Assembly: GCF_036850765.1 (NCBI RefSeq)
Contig: NC_089490.1
Span: 241,862,442-241,926,441, forward strand
DNA from: Saccopteryx bilineata
Lineage: Eukaryota > Chordata > Mammalia > Chiroptera > Emballonuridae
DNA length: 64,000 bases
Direction: 5' to 3'
Shown here piece after piece: positions 48,848-56,710 of the stretch (within the stretch, counting starts at the first letter, position 1; each line of letters starts with the position of its first letter). The translations under genes were made by a program, and so were the position numbers. The notes beneath the pieces were generated by a model. It had not been told where the DNA came from. It searched no databases and worked only from the letters and a program-made list of their open reading frames with translations.

Positions 48848-51750
48848 GAGACACAAGGGGGGAGGAGCAGGAAGCATCAACTCCCATATGTACCTTGACC
48901 AGACAAGCCCAGGGTTTTGAACCGGTGACCTCAGCTTTCCAGGTTGACACTTTATCCACTGTGCCACCACAAGTCAGGCTAGAGCCATGTATTTTAAACA
49001 CCATCCAGTGGGTAGATTTTTAAAAATTATTCATTTGAAAAGTTTCTTAGAAATTTTATACTCAAAATACACATAACAGTGAACATCCGACAGTCAACAA
49101 ACACTCTACCTACCTCCTCGGAACTGAGAATCTGTAGTGTGCAAAGAAAAAGATGAAGACCGTATGCGCTTTCTGGAAAAACCATTACATTCTGCAAGAA
49201 ATTCAATGTGAAGGGTAAAATTGCTTTCAATAACAAATTATCCTCGACCTATAATATAGGGAGATAAATAGCATTTCCTTTTGTCTACACAAATTATCAT
49301 TTGATAGCATGTTAACTCTTAAAGCACAATTTTAAATAATGGGGTTCATAGCTTGGTGATTATGAACTGATAAGTCATATCACCCTAGCATAAAGCCATC
49401 AGAAACAAGTAGTTGCAGCAAGAAATTGAATTCTGAGATTGTGTAGCGAATTTTTTTTACGTTGAGGCAAAGCAGCAGAGAATCATGGGATTTTTGAGTG
49501 GCTAACACCACTGTTCTTAGGGGCTCCCAAGTTGTCTCTCAAAACAAAAACCAGACTACTTTCATGTTTGTTTTTACTTTTATTTTAATTTGGAAATATT
49601 TTCAAATTTACCAAAAAGTTGGAAAAATAGTCCAAAGAATTGTCTAATGCCCTTTAACCAGACTCACCAATTGTTAATATTTTGCCTCACTTGATACCAG
49701 TTTCTGTCTATATACATATTATTCAGAATCACCTCAGATTAAGCTGTGTATATTATGCCGTTCATACCTAAATATTTCAATGTGCATTATCTAAGAATAA
49801 GTATATCTCTTATATTATCCCAGTATGATGACCAACTTCAAGAAATTCAACATAATATGTAATACTCTTATCTACCCACCAAAAGTAACTCTGTCCGTTG
49901 ACTAATAATGTCCTTTATAACATTTTTCTCCCCAGTCTAGAATTCAGTCCTGAATAGCATGTGATTGTCAGTCTTCCATCTGTGATGGTCCAGATTAATC
50001 CTTTCATCTGGATTAGTTCCTCAGACTGTCTTTGTTATGAAGAATTTTTTCCTCATGTTTTAATAAAACTGCTTTTTCATTTTGAGTTTTAATGCAGTTT
50101 AAGCTACATTTTTCTGTTGTGGTTTTTAAAATTTATTGAGATAATACTGGTTAATGACATTATATAAATTTCCAGTGTGCAATTTTATAACATAATGTTT
50201 GTACGCCCTATTATGTGTGAGCACAGAACACTCTCATGTTTGAACACGAGAAAGAAACATTACGTTTTACACAGGCCATGCCACATGCCAAACTGCTTGT
50301 GCCTGCTTATTTTCTTTGTGTAAGATTGATTTTGAAATACAAAGTCTATATCATTACCATGTTCTGCAGCTTCATACAGAGCGTCTTCCGCGGGTCTCTG
50401 GAAGGAAACAAAGCTGCTGATGAGAGCTGTTGGCTGTTTTCACACCAGACTTCCACCATTTTAACTGTCCATCACCCCGTCACTTTCTGAGAGAATTCTC
50501 CAAGCCAGGTCTCCTCTGCCAGGCCAGGACCAAGCTGCTCACCTTTACTCACTAAGCATGTATTCAAAAAAAGCCAAGTCTGGTAGAGCAGTTTTATATT
50601 TCAGCGACTGCAGAATCCCTTGCGGGAGCTTTTGAAACACCAGCTCTCAGGATGCTGAAGTGGTTGACCCTGGGTAGGGCCCATGAATCTGATTTTTCAA
50701 CAAGGGCTTGAGGGTAAGAGTTCTTTGGTTAGTTAGTTTTGTGGGTAGTGACATACATTCCCTGCATAAGCAAGAACCAAAAACAAGGAAATACTAATTA
50801 AGGTAAAGTGACTGCTACTAATGTTATCGATTGTCTTTCAAAGCAAGAGATTTTAGTATGATGTTGAAAAAAACCAGATAGGGTCCTTAAGATTCCTTTT
50901 TAAATAATATATTACAGAGGACTAGATGAAGAAGGTGTGGTACATATATACAATGGTATACCACTCAGCCATAAGAAATGATGACATTAATGTCATTTAC
51001 AACAACACGATGGACCTTTTGAACATTATACTGTGTGAAGTAAGTAAATCAGAAAAATCTAAAAAAATATATAATTTCACACATAGATGGGGTATATAAA
51101 CGAGATTCATAGGCATAGATAAAAATGAAGTGGTTACTGGGGGTAGGGCAGGGGAGTAAAGAGGGACAAATATACAATGACAGAAAATGGTTTGACTTTG
51201 GGTGATGGGCACACAACAGAATCAGCAGTTCAAATGCTATAGAAATGTTTACCTAAAACTTAAGTACTCTTATTGATGAATGTCACTCCATTAAATTTAA
51301 TTTTCTAAGTAAAAAATAAATGAATAATATTCCATAGTTTACAAAGTATTTAATACCCAGTTTTAGGCTGGATTGGTGGTGGAAATCCATGAGGAGCCTT
51401 AGCTTTCCTAATCTTTTTCAGTTCCACACTTTTCTAAGTCACTCCAAAAAAATGTATAATTTAGTATAAAAATATCATAGCTTTGAGACAAGGCCACAGA
51501 CTTCCCATTTCAACCAAATTGCTGTCAGTAAATCTCTACTGTATAAATACTCTGGAGGCATTCTTTTGTTAAGTAAATACTAAGAGAATAAACTTATTCA
51601 GTAGGGATGTCATTTAATATAGCTAGCTTCATGAAATACAATTTTCTTTGTCAAAGTAAAAATCAAATAAAGAAAAGTAGCCTAATCTTACCTTAAAAGT
51701 TTGTTCTCTCTTTTTGAAAACAAATATTGGTTGAGCAATGACAGATTTTT
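26367..51750 (-). CDS. RANBP3L: RANBP3L, Ran-binding protein 3-like, fourteen exons to the stop codon (N-terminus missing)
   Basis: RANBP3L is a nuclear Ran-binding export cofactor. The family is reported to bind Ran-GTP and export SMAD1/5/8, dampening BMP signalling. Fourteen minus-strand exons join in phase to 1373 nt: 456 residues and a TGA. Recognised parts in order are SVIAQPIFVF; RPAEDALYEAAE; a basic nuclear-localisation-like SRKRIRSSSF; the KNNVFMT exon; an FG-type motif FVFGENMVERVL; the Ran-binding domain from KKIDVITGEEAEYNVLK through CKLFIFNK and GSLRLVLNSKLWAQM to KDTASLYAAIHHRLVALRSF; an acidic CESCDEEEEDF stretch; and the end THRQSVACS. It matches remembered human RANBP3L throughout. 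About 31 canonical N-terminal residues are not in view. An ATTAAA at 26217-26222 (minus) is a possible polyadenylation signal. Confidence 0.95.
26893..27197 (-). repeat. Older SINE related to Rhin-1/VES
   Basis: A T-run, a diverged body (CTGACCAGAATCCACC, GAGAAGCAGATGGTTGCTTC) and an end with GAGCCACCAGCAAGGGCC. It is shorter than the Rhin-1 copies and has no clear duplication, so it is probably an older subfamily. Confidence 0.7.
28056..28353. mobile_element. hAT non-autonomous transposon, complete
   Basis: 298 bp with ends CAGTGGTCCCCAACC and GGTTGGGGACCACTG. The perfect 8-bp duplication ATGTAAAT lies at 28048-28055 and 28354-28361. It has ACGGACCGG motifs at both ends and is related to the copy at 46731-47066. 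Confidence 0.93.
28597..28786 (-). CDS. RANBP3L: RANBP3L exon, end of Ran-binding domain and acidic tail
   Basis: 190 nt, acceptor TTTTCCTCATGCAG, donor gtaaag. It encodes ARAKDTASLYAAIHHRLVAL, then RSFDKQKDGNQVEIPSE, and an acidic CESCDEEEEDFVQVTKNRS. The last helix of RanBD1 is in the first third. It follows a 4.6-kb intron filled with repeats. Confidence 0.95.
29339..29803 (-). repeat. L1 3' end, antisense part of a rearranged copy
   Basis: Begins TTTTTTATTTATTAACTTTA and TTGGGATGACATTGG, the reverse of the bat L1 3' UTR. It continues through TCTGTTCACTAGATTCCACA and GTGAGATCATATGGTACTTG, the usual antisense L1 end. Confidence 0.75.
29804..29972 (+). repeat. L1 ORF2 fragment, sense, abutting the antisense part
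   Basis: GCTTGGTACTGACATATAGA, CAATGGGACAAAACGGAGAA and AATAAATGGTGTTGGGAAAG are L1 ORF2 3'-region sequence in the opposite orientation to the preceding block. Confidence 0.75.
30050..30190 (+). repeat. MIR-like SINE fragment
   Basis: CCTTTTACAGATGTTGGGGC, then CTCAGAAAGGTACAATGACT and ACACAGCTAGTTGGC follow the MIR core. Confidence 0.6.
30351..30384. repeat. (TA)n microsatellite
   Basis: An uninterrupted TA run of about 34 bp next to the T-rich tail of the following SINE. It may have grown from the SINE's TACAGTATAT target duplication. Confidence 0.9.
30385..30792 (-). repeat. Rhin-1-type SINE, minus orientation
   Basis: A T-run, the reverse SINE body and terminal GGCCAGGGCC. The duplication TACAGTATAT lies at 30346-30355 and 30793-30802, with the TA tract between the left copy and the element. 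Confidence 0.9.
31704..32301 (+). mobile_element. Tc1/mariner-type transposon, internally deleted
   Basis: 598 bp bounded by TA dinucleotides, with ends CAGTGTGTCTGTAAAGTCAT and ATGACTTTACGGACACACTG. Inverted repeats extend for about 100 bp (GACAATAGAAATGTGAAATC pairs with its complement). The centre keeps the start of a transposase-like frame. Confidence 0.85.
31864..32088 (+). pseudogene. Transposase N-terminal fragment (DUF4817-like), broken
   Basis: The frame reads MPVEMWTVQRKVQCVLWLAK, then a helix-turn-helix-like segment with VYDEVPPHRNN and TRWDKQLKETGS, and stops at 32088. Homology continues in another frame (GRPSVSDESIEAIRDSYLRS, about 32086-32150), so there is a frameshift. The catalytic part is absent. 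It is a relic of the surrounding transposon, not a host gene. Confidence 0.8.
33421..33563 (-). CDS. RANBP3L: RANBP3L exon, Ran-binding domain
   Basis: 143 nt, acceptor CTTTCTATTTCAG, donor gtaagt. It encodes MRNQGSLRLVLNSKLWAQME then IQRANHQNLRITATDLEDYS and IKVFLIQ. This is the central part of the RanBD1 domain, almost identical to human. Confidence 0.96.
33564..35242 (-). other. RANBP3L intron
   Basis: Contains MIR-like sequence at its right end (34.9-35.1 kb). An open frame at 34319-34810 (plus, 163 codons) has no recognised homology. The rest is plain. Confidence 0.65.
34900..35100 (-). repeat. MIR-like SINE
   Basis: Core motifs TATCTCACTGAATTCTCACA, ACCCCCATTTAAAAATGATA and GGTTAAGCAACTTGTCCAAG are typical of MIR. 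Confidence 0.7.
35243..35363 (-). CDS. RANBP3L: RANBP3L exon, Ran-binding domain
   Basis: 121 nt, acceptor TTGTCCTCTAG, donor gtaagg. It encodes INCKLFIFNKTAPSWMERGR then GALRLNDSASSDCGTFQSRL. The CKLFxFNK and WxERGRGxLRLND motifs are core strands of RanBD1 domains. Confidence 0.95.
35364..36824 (-). other. RANBP3L intron
   Basis: Contains a 126-bp palindromic MITE (35718-35843). From 35.85 to 36.8 kb nothing was recognised. Confidence 0.7.
35718..35843. mobile_element. Palindromic mariner-like MITE
   Basis: 126 bp flanked by TA. The left arm has AAGTAGGTTTACAGTTGTGA and the right arm ACTGTGAACCTACCTTTGCC, ending CCCACCCTG; the two arms pair nearly end to end. The left terminus is more mutated. 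Confidence 0.85.
36825..36955 (-). CDS. RANBP3L: RANBP3L exon, start of Ran-binding domain
   Basis: 131 nt, acceptor CTATTTTCTCTTAG, donor gtctgt. It encodes TGTIENISLIESAAALSFKS, then PPECLLKKIDVITGEEAEYN and VLK. The KIxVxTGEEAExNVL stretch opens the RanBD1 fold. The donor gtctgt is weaker than the others. Confidence 0.94.
37312..37414 (-). CDS. RANBP3L: RANBP3L exon (linker)
   Basis: 103 nt, acceptor TTCCCACTTAG, donor gtaaga. It encodes GTQDLTQPQLENDSHAKEKP then FKSTLKSPLNSPNS and the first base of an Arg codon. This is a Ser/Pro/Lys-rich, probably disordered linker before the Ran-binding domain. Confidence 0.92.
37820..38300 (-). repeat. Possible solo LTR-like sequence (low certainty)
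   Basis: GC content and motif style (an AATAAA-compatible TTTATTAAGCC near 37898 on the complement, GGGGCAGGCCCCCTCTTGGC) recall a mammalian retroviral LTR. Termini and duplications were not found, and no coding remnants are present. Confidence 0.25.
38472..38753. mobile_element. hAT non-autonomous transposon
   Basis: 282 bp with ends CAGGGGTCGGGAACC and TTTCCCGACCCCTA (final base changed). Imperfect 8-bp duplications, TTTTACAT and TTATACAT, lie at 38464-38471 and 38754-38761. Confidence 0.85.
39170..39300. repeat. MER5-like hAT relic
   Basis: GTGGTTTTCAACCTGGCTAT, TGTTAGAATCACCTGACACC and GGCTCAGGGAGATGCCCAGG match the MER5/MER58 style. Confidence 0.5.
40615..40699 (-). CDS. RANBP3L: RANBP3L exon with FG-type motif
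   Basis: 85 nt, acceptor TTTTTTCTTAG, donor gtaaga. It encodes CQSNEDKHSFKSCSSDFVFG then ENMVERVL. The FVFG motif followed by xNxxxRV is conserved between RANBP3 and RANBP3L and resembles an FG nucleoporin-like site. Confidence 0.94.
40700..42542 (-). other. RANBP3L intron
   Basis: An L1 3' end occupies 40.80-41.47 kb. From 41.5 to 42.5 kb no feature is supported. Confidence 0.7.
40800..41470 (-). repeat. L1 3' end, antisense
   Basis: TTCAGGTGTGCAGCATAGTG, CACCTAGCACCACACATAGT, TCACTTAGCATAATACCCTT and GGCCAAGTAATATTCCATTG form the standard antisense L1 3' region. Confidence 0.85.
42543..42646 (-). CDS. RANBP3L: RANBP3L exon
   Basis: 104 nt, acceptor GGATTTCTTTCAG, donor gtaagt. It encodes ISERNSCLLSDNLPSARISV then QLSTNQIILGVTSIG, matching human SYLLSENLSRARISVQLSTN. 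It ends with two bases of a Gly codon completed by the next exon. Confidence 0.92.
42740..42930 (-). repeat. MIR SINE
   Basis: TTACCTCATTTTCTCCTCAC, ATTTTACAGATGAAAAACTA and TTAAGTGACTCGGCTAGGCT follow the MIR core. Confidence 0.75.
44336..44371. repeat. (AAAT)n microsatellite
   Basis: About eight tandem AAAT units. Confidence 0.95.
45321..45448 (-). CDS. RANBP3L: RANBP3L exon
   Basis: 128 nt, acceptor ATTCTGTCCTGTTAAG, donor gtaaaa. It encodes PVQHPDHILRPAMLQKPQGQ and continues to CKTKEKNKNK. It aligns with human GPVKHSKHVIRPAILQ and ESCKTKEKTNNK and is moderately diverged. Confidence 0.88.
45770..45841 (-). CDS. RANBP3L: RANBP3L exon (KNNVFMT)
   Basis: 72 nt, acceptor TTTTCTTACAG, donor gtatgt. 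With split codons it encodes VKKNNVFMTPTLVQRNIYMN then SAEQ, matching human VRKNNVFMTSALVQ. The phases again allow inclusion or skipping. Confidence 0.92.
45842..47981 (-). other. RANBP3L intron
   Basis: Contains a complete hAT element (46731-47066). The open frame at 46218-46484 (plus) has no recognised homology. Confidence 0.7.
46731..47066. mobile_element. hAT non-autonomous transposon, complete
   Basis: 336 bp with ends CAGTGGTCCCCAACC and GGTTGGGGACCACTG. A perfect 8-bp duplication, ATCTAGAT, lies at 46723-46730 and 47067-47074. It is related to 28056-28353 in the opposite orientation but keeps a segment that copy lacks (CTTGTCTCGTAAGTTCGACA to about 47000). Confidence 0.93.
47982..48056 (-). 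CDS. RANBP3L: RANBP3L 75-nt phase-symmetric (probable cassette) exon
   Basis: 75 nt (25 codons), acceptor ATCTGCTTTTAG, donor gtaata. Its boundary phases equal those of the neighbouring exons, so it can be included or skipped without a frame change. Joined, it encodes STLSQKRMRSSSFTDLPTFP then PTGP. The KRMRSSSFTD core repeats the KRIRSSSF motif of the preceding exon. The human 490- and 465-residue isoforms, as remembered, differ by exactly 25 residues, which fits this exon. Confidence 0.82.
48751..48980 (-). repeat. VES-type SINE
   Basis: Reverse VES with a (GA)n tract at 48818-48845 and a head of TTGACACTTTATCCACTGTG. The 12-bp duplication AGAGCCATGTAT lies at 48739-48750 and 48981-48992. 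Confidence 0.9.
49114..49191 (-). CDS. RANBP3L: RANBP3L exon carrying the basic NLS-like motif
   Basis: 78 nt, acceptor ATTTCTTGCAG, donor gtaggt. It encodes CNGFSRKRIRSSSFSLHTTD and then SQFRG, matching human CNGFPTKRVRSSSF. The KRIR cluster followed by serines resembles the nuclear localisation signal of RanBP3 proteins. Base counting along the T-run confirms the frame is intact. Confidence 0.92.
49565..50080 (-). repeat. L1-like 3' region, antisense, old
   Basis: AACCAGACTCACCAATTGTT, AATATTTTGCCTCACTTGAT and the ATTATCTAAGAATAAGTATA block match an old L1M-type 3' region. The edges are approximate. Confidence 0.6.
50110..50225 (-). repeat. L1 3'-UTR fragment, antisense
   Basis: AAATTTATTGAGATAATACT followed by GGTTAATGACATTATATAAA and TTCCAGTGTGCAATTT, as in L1 3' UTR copies. 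Confidence 0.6.
50358..50397 (-). CDS. RANBP3L: RANBP3L exon
   Basis: A 40-nt exon, acceptor TTTCCTTCCAG, donor gtaatg. It encodes RPAEDALYEAAEH plus the first base of a Glu codon. It is too short to show as an open frame and was recognised by the human RPAEDTLYEAAE match. Confidence 0.92.
50920..51310 (+). repeat. L1 3' end, sense
   Basis: AGAAGGTGTGGTACATATAT, ATACCACTCAGCCATAAGAA and GGTTACTGGGGGTAGGGC are standard L1 3' end sequence. Confidence 0.85.
51692..51750 (-). CDS. RANBP3L: RANBP3L exon (most 5' exon recognised)
   Basis: 59 nt, acceptor TTTTCTTTTGCAG, donor gtaaga. It encodes KSVIAQPIFVFKKREQTFK after two bases that complete a split codon, so one base must come from an upstream exon. 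The human counterpart reads KSVIAQPIFVFEKGEQTFK. Confidence 0.92.
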
Positions 51751-52439
51751 CTGCAAAAGAAAAAGATCAGGCAAGAAATGAAATCATATTCTGACAAGTC
51801 TAATTAATACCAAATAAAACAATTGAAGATTTTTTTTTTTGTTTGTATTTTTTTCTGCTTTTGGGCAAAATCCAAAATGTTTTGCTTGGATATTATAAAT
51901 TGCATGTTTACAAATGATTTTAATAGTTCATCACAGAAATAAATACTTGGGGAAAATAATAATAATATATTTCCATAAATAGATCATCCCATTAAAGGAA
52001 CATGAATTAAAAGTTTAAGAAAAACAAAATATAATTATCGGCTTTAGAATCCCACCAGGACACAGTGATTAACATTCTTTACTTTTAGAATAAAACATTC
52101 CAAGGGGTGAAAAATTTCATTTGATAATAGTACTCCTACTTGGATTCAATCTCCAGATATAGATGTCCTGCAGTCCACCCTTAAAAGTGATCTAGAAATA
52201 ATTCATATTTCCTTGACTAGAGTAGTCATATACTAAGTCATGTTTCCAATATTTAGGCTAAGAATCAGTCTTAGTGTTATAAAGTAGCTGAAGTTTATCT
52301 TCAGCCCTAGCAATCTTATTAATCTTTTAAATTTTCCTATCTTAGGACAATAGAGAGAAACTATTTAGGGTGTAAATGAGTGATAACAGCTTTAAATATC
52401 TGCACTCCAGAATTCTTAGGGAAAATGGTTCTTAAGAAG

Positions 52440-52610
52440 TTGGGCTCTGGAGTTAGGTGGGCATGTTTTCAAATATATGTTATACTACTAATTGCTTTAT
52501 ACTTTAGGAAACTTAATCTCTCTGCACCTTAGTTTCTTCAGCTAAAAAAAAAAAGATTAAAATAGTACTTACCTCACAGAATTTATGTGAAGATTAAATG
52601 GATTTTAGAC
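52440..52610 (+). repeat. MIR-like SINE
   Basis: TTGGGCTCTGGAGTTAGGTG, GCACCTTAGTTTCTTCAGCT and TGTGAAGATTAAATGGA follow the MIR consensus. Confidence 0.65.
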
Positions 52611-54870
52611 CTAATTACAGGTACTTAGATTTTTAACAAAAGAAACAAAAAAGGATATTAAATATGTGGTATGCCACCAACCCCCATTTGAAAACTCATA
52701 CCTAACATTGCTAACTTACAGCAGTACTTTCTTGATGGGCCCAAATATGACCTCAAAACTCTTCTCTTTGTAGGTTCCCAGAAGCCATTACCAATATTCC
52801 GTCCTGTCATACAAGCTGAGATAATTTACCATCCCTAGGCTGAAGAAATAAACCTCTAGCTGAGTTCAAGGAACTACTAGACAATCACATTGTTTAGATG
52901 CCAGAAAGGGGTTCTCCTTCCCCACAGTGTAATCCATAAGAGAGTGTCACACACTCTGCCAGCTTTGCCAAGCTCCTGGGGCCATGCGAAGTTGATACCT
53001 GCTTTCAGTGCAATGCTTACTGCCCCTCTGCCAAGTGACCCCCAGCACAATGTGCTCATAACATATGGGCAATCCCAGCCCTGTAAAACTACAGTTCAAT
53101 TCTGTGTGCTTTCTCAAACAAACCCCCTTTCCAGCAATCCCATGAGATCTAAGAAAGGAGCTTGCTAGTGATTTTGAAAGGAAATAGTCTTTGTGAATGT
53201 GTGGGGACATACTTATGAATTAGAATAATGAATGGGCCACTTCTGATGTGGACTTAGGTTAGTTATTCTTAAAATAGCACAACTTGGCCTAACCCTAGAC
53301 AAATAACATGACTCTCTCTCTATCAAAGTATTCAGCTAACCATGGGCAAAAGCGATCTTCAACGGCAGCTTTAAGGAGAAAGTCACGAAGTGTTATTCGC
53401 AGCGTGGAAGGCATATGGTAAAGTAGGAAAGCCACTTTCATTCATTAACTCAACACATATTTATTGAACATCTTCTTTTGTGCCAGCCACTGTGTTAGGA
53501 CCTAGGTACACACTGTCTGATTGAAGGTATATTAGCCTCATTGCAGCGCCTTCTCTCCCCAACAGGGCCCAGCGCGTTAGTGAGAAAGCAAATAGTCCTC
53601 ACCTCCACTCGCTTCTAGATTTCTCCCCTCTCCCAAGCAATCCTCTGGGCTCCAAAGACAAAGCCAAAGTAAGTATCAAGCCATGGGGTTCATACCAGTT
53701 TTCACGCCGGACCCAGTAGGAAATTAACAATTTCAAGTGAAGTCCTTGAAACTACAATATATCTTAAAAAATGTATCCTTTATTCTTTAATATGTTTATT
53801 GATAAACCCACTTCTTTAACAACAATGTACTGAGGGGTGGCTATGTATAAGACTCTTTATAAGGTAAGAGAGAGGGGACAGTGGTACAAATTAAGGCTGA
53901 AGATGAGATAGGAGCTTTGGGAGGCCTTGTAGGTTGTGCCAGGAGTTTCCTTTTATTCCCAGAAAAACGGGAAGCCAGTAAGAGATATTAAGCTATGGAA
54001 TGATTCACTCTGATCTTCATTTTCTCTTTGAAGATCACTCTGCTTGCTGTGTGGAGAAGGGATCAGCAGGGACAGGGACAGAGAGGGAGGAAGTAAGAGG
54101 CTAGTCTAAATTCTAGAGAGTCAACTACTGTGTTTTTTATTTCTTTGTTCACCTTGCAGCTATGATTTTTTTTTTTGAGGCAAATGGAGAAATTAAAAGT
54201 CTAAAATACAGTCTTCTGTGAAAGGGAATGAAGATGAGGGAATGGGGAGGAACACCTAAAACCCTTAAAGATTCATTCTTGATGTTTTGCCTGTTTTAAG
54301 GTTCATGTAGCATTTAATGAATCCCGATATTGTTGTTTTCTGAACTACTTCATTAAGAGAAGACGTTCATTCACAATATATTTAAGTATCTCAAATACAT
54401 TTAAGTACCCATTATATACAAGAAAAAGCACAATGTACTCAGTTCACCTGTCATTCTGCTCCATAATGGAAGTAGGCTGTGGGCCAAGATCTTTATTTAT
54501 TTATTTTTAATTTTTGAAACCGAGAGAGACAGGAAGGGAGAGAGTGGGGAGCAGCTGTGTTGGTAGTGATGATAGGGTTCAGAGAAATCTGGGAAGGGAT
54601 ATAAATTGTCCTATCGTTGTCAGTCAGTAATGTCTAAACATATATATAAAGAAATTGCACTAAAATGCCTGATAGGTAGAAATCCAGAGATGAACACCTA
54701 AAGAAAGCTATGGGAGTTGGATGCTGTTTTTTCTTGGTCAGAAGATCAAGAAAAGAAAGAGCAGAGAAAGGGGCAAGGAGAAAATGGCTGTTTTTTCCCC
54801 TAGAAAATCTTGTAAAACCATTTGATCTTTTAAACCACATGAATATGTATAACTTTAAAAATTAAAAACA

Positions 54871-55073
54871 GCCTGACCTGTGGTGGCGCAGTGGATAAAG
54901 TGTCGACCTGGAAATGCTGAGGTTGCCGGTTCAAAACCCTGGGCTTGCCTGGTCAAGGCACATATGGGAGTTGATGCTTCCTGCTCCTTCCCCTTCTCTC
55001 TCTCTGTCTCTCTCTTCTCTCCCTCTCTCTCTCCTTTCTAAAATGAATAAATAAATAAATAAAATTATTAAAA
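54871..55073 (+). repeat. VES-type SINE
   Basis: GCCTGACCTGTGGTGGCGCA, GGATAAAGTGTCGACCTGGA, a CT-rich tail and (AAAT)n. The 14-bp duplication AAAAATTAAAAACA lies at 54857-54870 and 55074-55087. Confidence 0.93.
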
Positions 55074-55619
55074 AAAAATTAAAAACAAAAATAATTCCTA
55101 TTATAATGTCAGACGCCCATAATTAAAGGACAAATCTCATGCTCCTTGCCAAAAATAGACTTATTGAGTTACACTGCCTAGCAGGCATCCAGTATCTTAT
55201 TTCTTAGGCCCAACTGGTTTTTGCATAGAGATAGTGGGAAATAAAGGTGTGAGCAGGAGGAACTCACTGAGCTCAGAATGCACATTTGAGAGGCAATTTA
55301 TGCCCTTGCCTTTCACCAGCGCATTCCCCCAAGTCCCCAGACAAGAATTCAGAGAGAAAATTGTGCATATATGTAAGAGCTTGGGTCTTCAGGATTCAAA
55401 GTGTTAACAGTAAATATAATTCTCCCCCCTATTCTAATATGCACCAAATTCTGGGTGGGTGGTAAAGTACTCTGTATCTCCACATATTTCATTGGCACTC
55501 GATGATCTCTGGCAAACAGACCTATTTCATGGAGGAAAGTAACTGGGTGAACCTTCTTGATGGAGGATGTTTGAAAGGATTTACTGAGTGGAAAGCAGCT
55601 CCAGGAAAAGGAGGCAGAA

Positions 55620-56150
55620 GAGATGCCTTTCGCTCAGAGTCCCGGGGGATGTGGGGTACAAGCAGCTTCTAGGGGTCTCAAGTTTCTGCTACCCGGTCCC
55701 TCCCACCTGGAGCCTAGCAAACGTCTGCTTGCTGCTCTTGTCGTTTTAGGGGGCATGAAACCCGAGTTCTCCGCACTGGAAAGGCCCAGACTCCGCTAGC
55801 TAGCGGGGCCAAAAAGGCTGTGGAAGAGCCCCGGCAGGAGGGAGGGGGATAACAAGCCCTGTGCAGAGGGCCCACCTGCTGCTTGACTTACAGCCCTGGC
55901 GGGCCCTGCGTGTTTCTGTCTCTTTCTTTCTGAACCTGCCCATGCGTCTCTGCCACGTCCTCTGCCCTGATGTTCTCCCTGTGCACGGTCTCACACAGGC
56001 TCCAGCGCTGTCCTGTGTGTCCCCATCCTCGTCCTCCGCCCTCACTTGTGTCCAGCTTTCTGGTCATGGCATGGCGGTAGAACTCTGAGGTCAAGAGAGG
56101 CCTGGAGCGGTGTTTAAAAACAAAGTAACCGCAAGCCTTAGCCTTTTTCA
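55620..56150. promoter_or_regulatory. CpG-rich block upstream of RANBP3L, possible promoter or enhancer
   Basis: About 500 bp with roughly 18 CpG dinucleotides and clearly raised GC, between AT-rich flanks. It is not a recognised repeat. A role as an alternative promoter for RANBP3L is inferred from position and composition only. Confidence 0.35.
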
Positions 56151-56151
56151 T
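56046..56151 (-). CDS. Candidate alternative first coding exon of RANBP3L (speculative)
   Basis: In a CpG-rich block 4.3 kb upstream of the first recognised RANBP3L exon, a minus-strand frame opens at ATG 56151 (MKKAKACGYFVFKHR). It has an internal ATG at 56067 (MTRKLDT) and meets a good donor, CACAA|gtgagg, at 56046. One base is left over, which fits the two-base phase of the exon at 51750 (Lys-Lys-Ser-Val-Ile). It shows no similarity to the human N-terminus, and phase agreement alone has a one-in-three chance. Confidence 0.25.
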
Positions 56152-56554
56152 CTGGTTCTGCAGGTATGATATACTTATAAAGGGTTGTTAGGATTGAAAC
56201 AATGTGTGCATATGAGAGCCCCTAGAATAGCTTCCTCTTTAAACCCTTTTGGAATAAAGCAGAATAACTCTCAGTCTATCTATCTGCAAAGAAGACCCTC
56301 AATAAAAGTGAGATCCCTTTTCCCTCATCCTCCCCAGTCCTATGTGATGTGCAGTCGTCCTGCTACCTTGTCAGTTCTGGAAGAAGTGCCTTTTTTGTTC
56401 CTCAAAGGTCTTTCTTTTTCCCTTCACTCATTACCTTATTCTTACCCCTTGTTCCCTTCTCAGTTCCCCTTGTTGATCTGTTATATTCTGCTTCTTTTTT
56501 TAGTATCAGGAAGTTTCTGGATTCAGGCCATAGCACATAAATAGCATTAGAGAT

Positions 56555-56710
56555 CCTTGTTCTTCAAAGTGTGGTCAAGACAGACTGGCAATATTGACTG
56601 GGACCTTGTTAGAAATGCAGATTCTTAGGCATCACTTACTGAATCAGGATCTGCATTTGACAGGACCCTCTGATGATTTGTACACACATTTGAGAAACGG
56701 TCCCCCAGGT
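56555..56710. repeat. MER5A-like hAT relic
   Basis: TCTTCAAAGTGTGGTCAAGA, TTAGAAATGCAGATTCTTAG and ACACATTTGAGAAACGG match MER5A. Confidence 0.7.

Noticed and set aside
49114..49191. Suspected one-base deletion (frameshift) in the RANBP3L exon after CNGF
   Set aside because: Recounting the T-run base by base restored an open 78-nt exon with the right phases; the apparent deletion was a reading slip.
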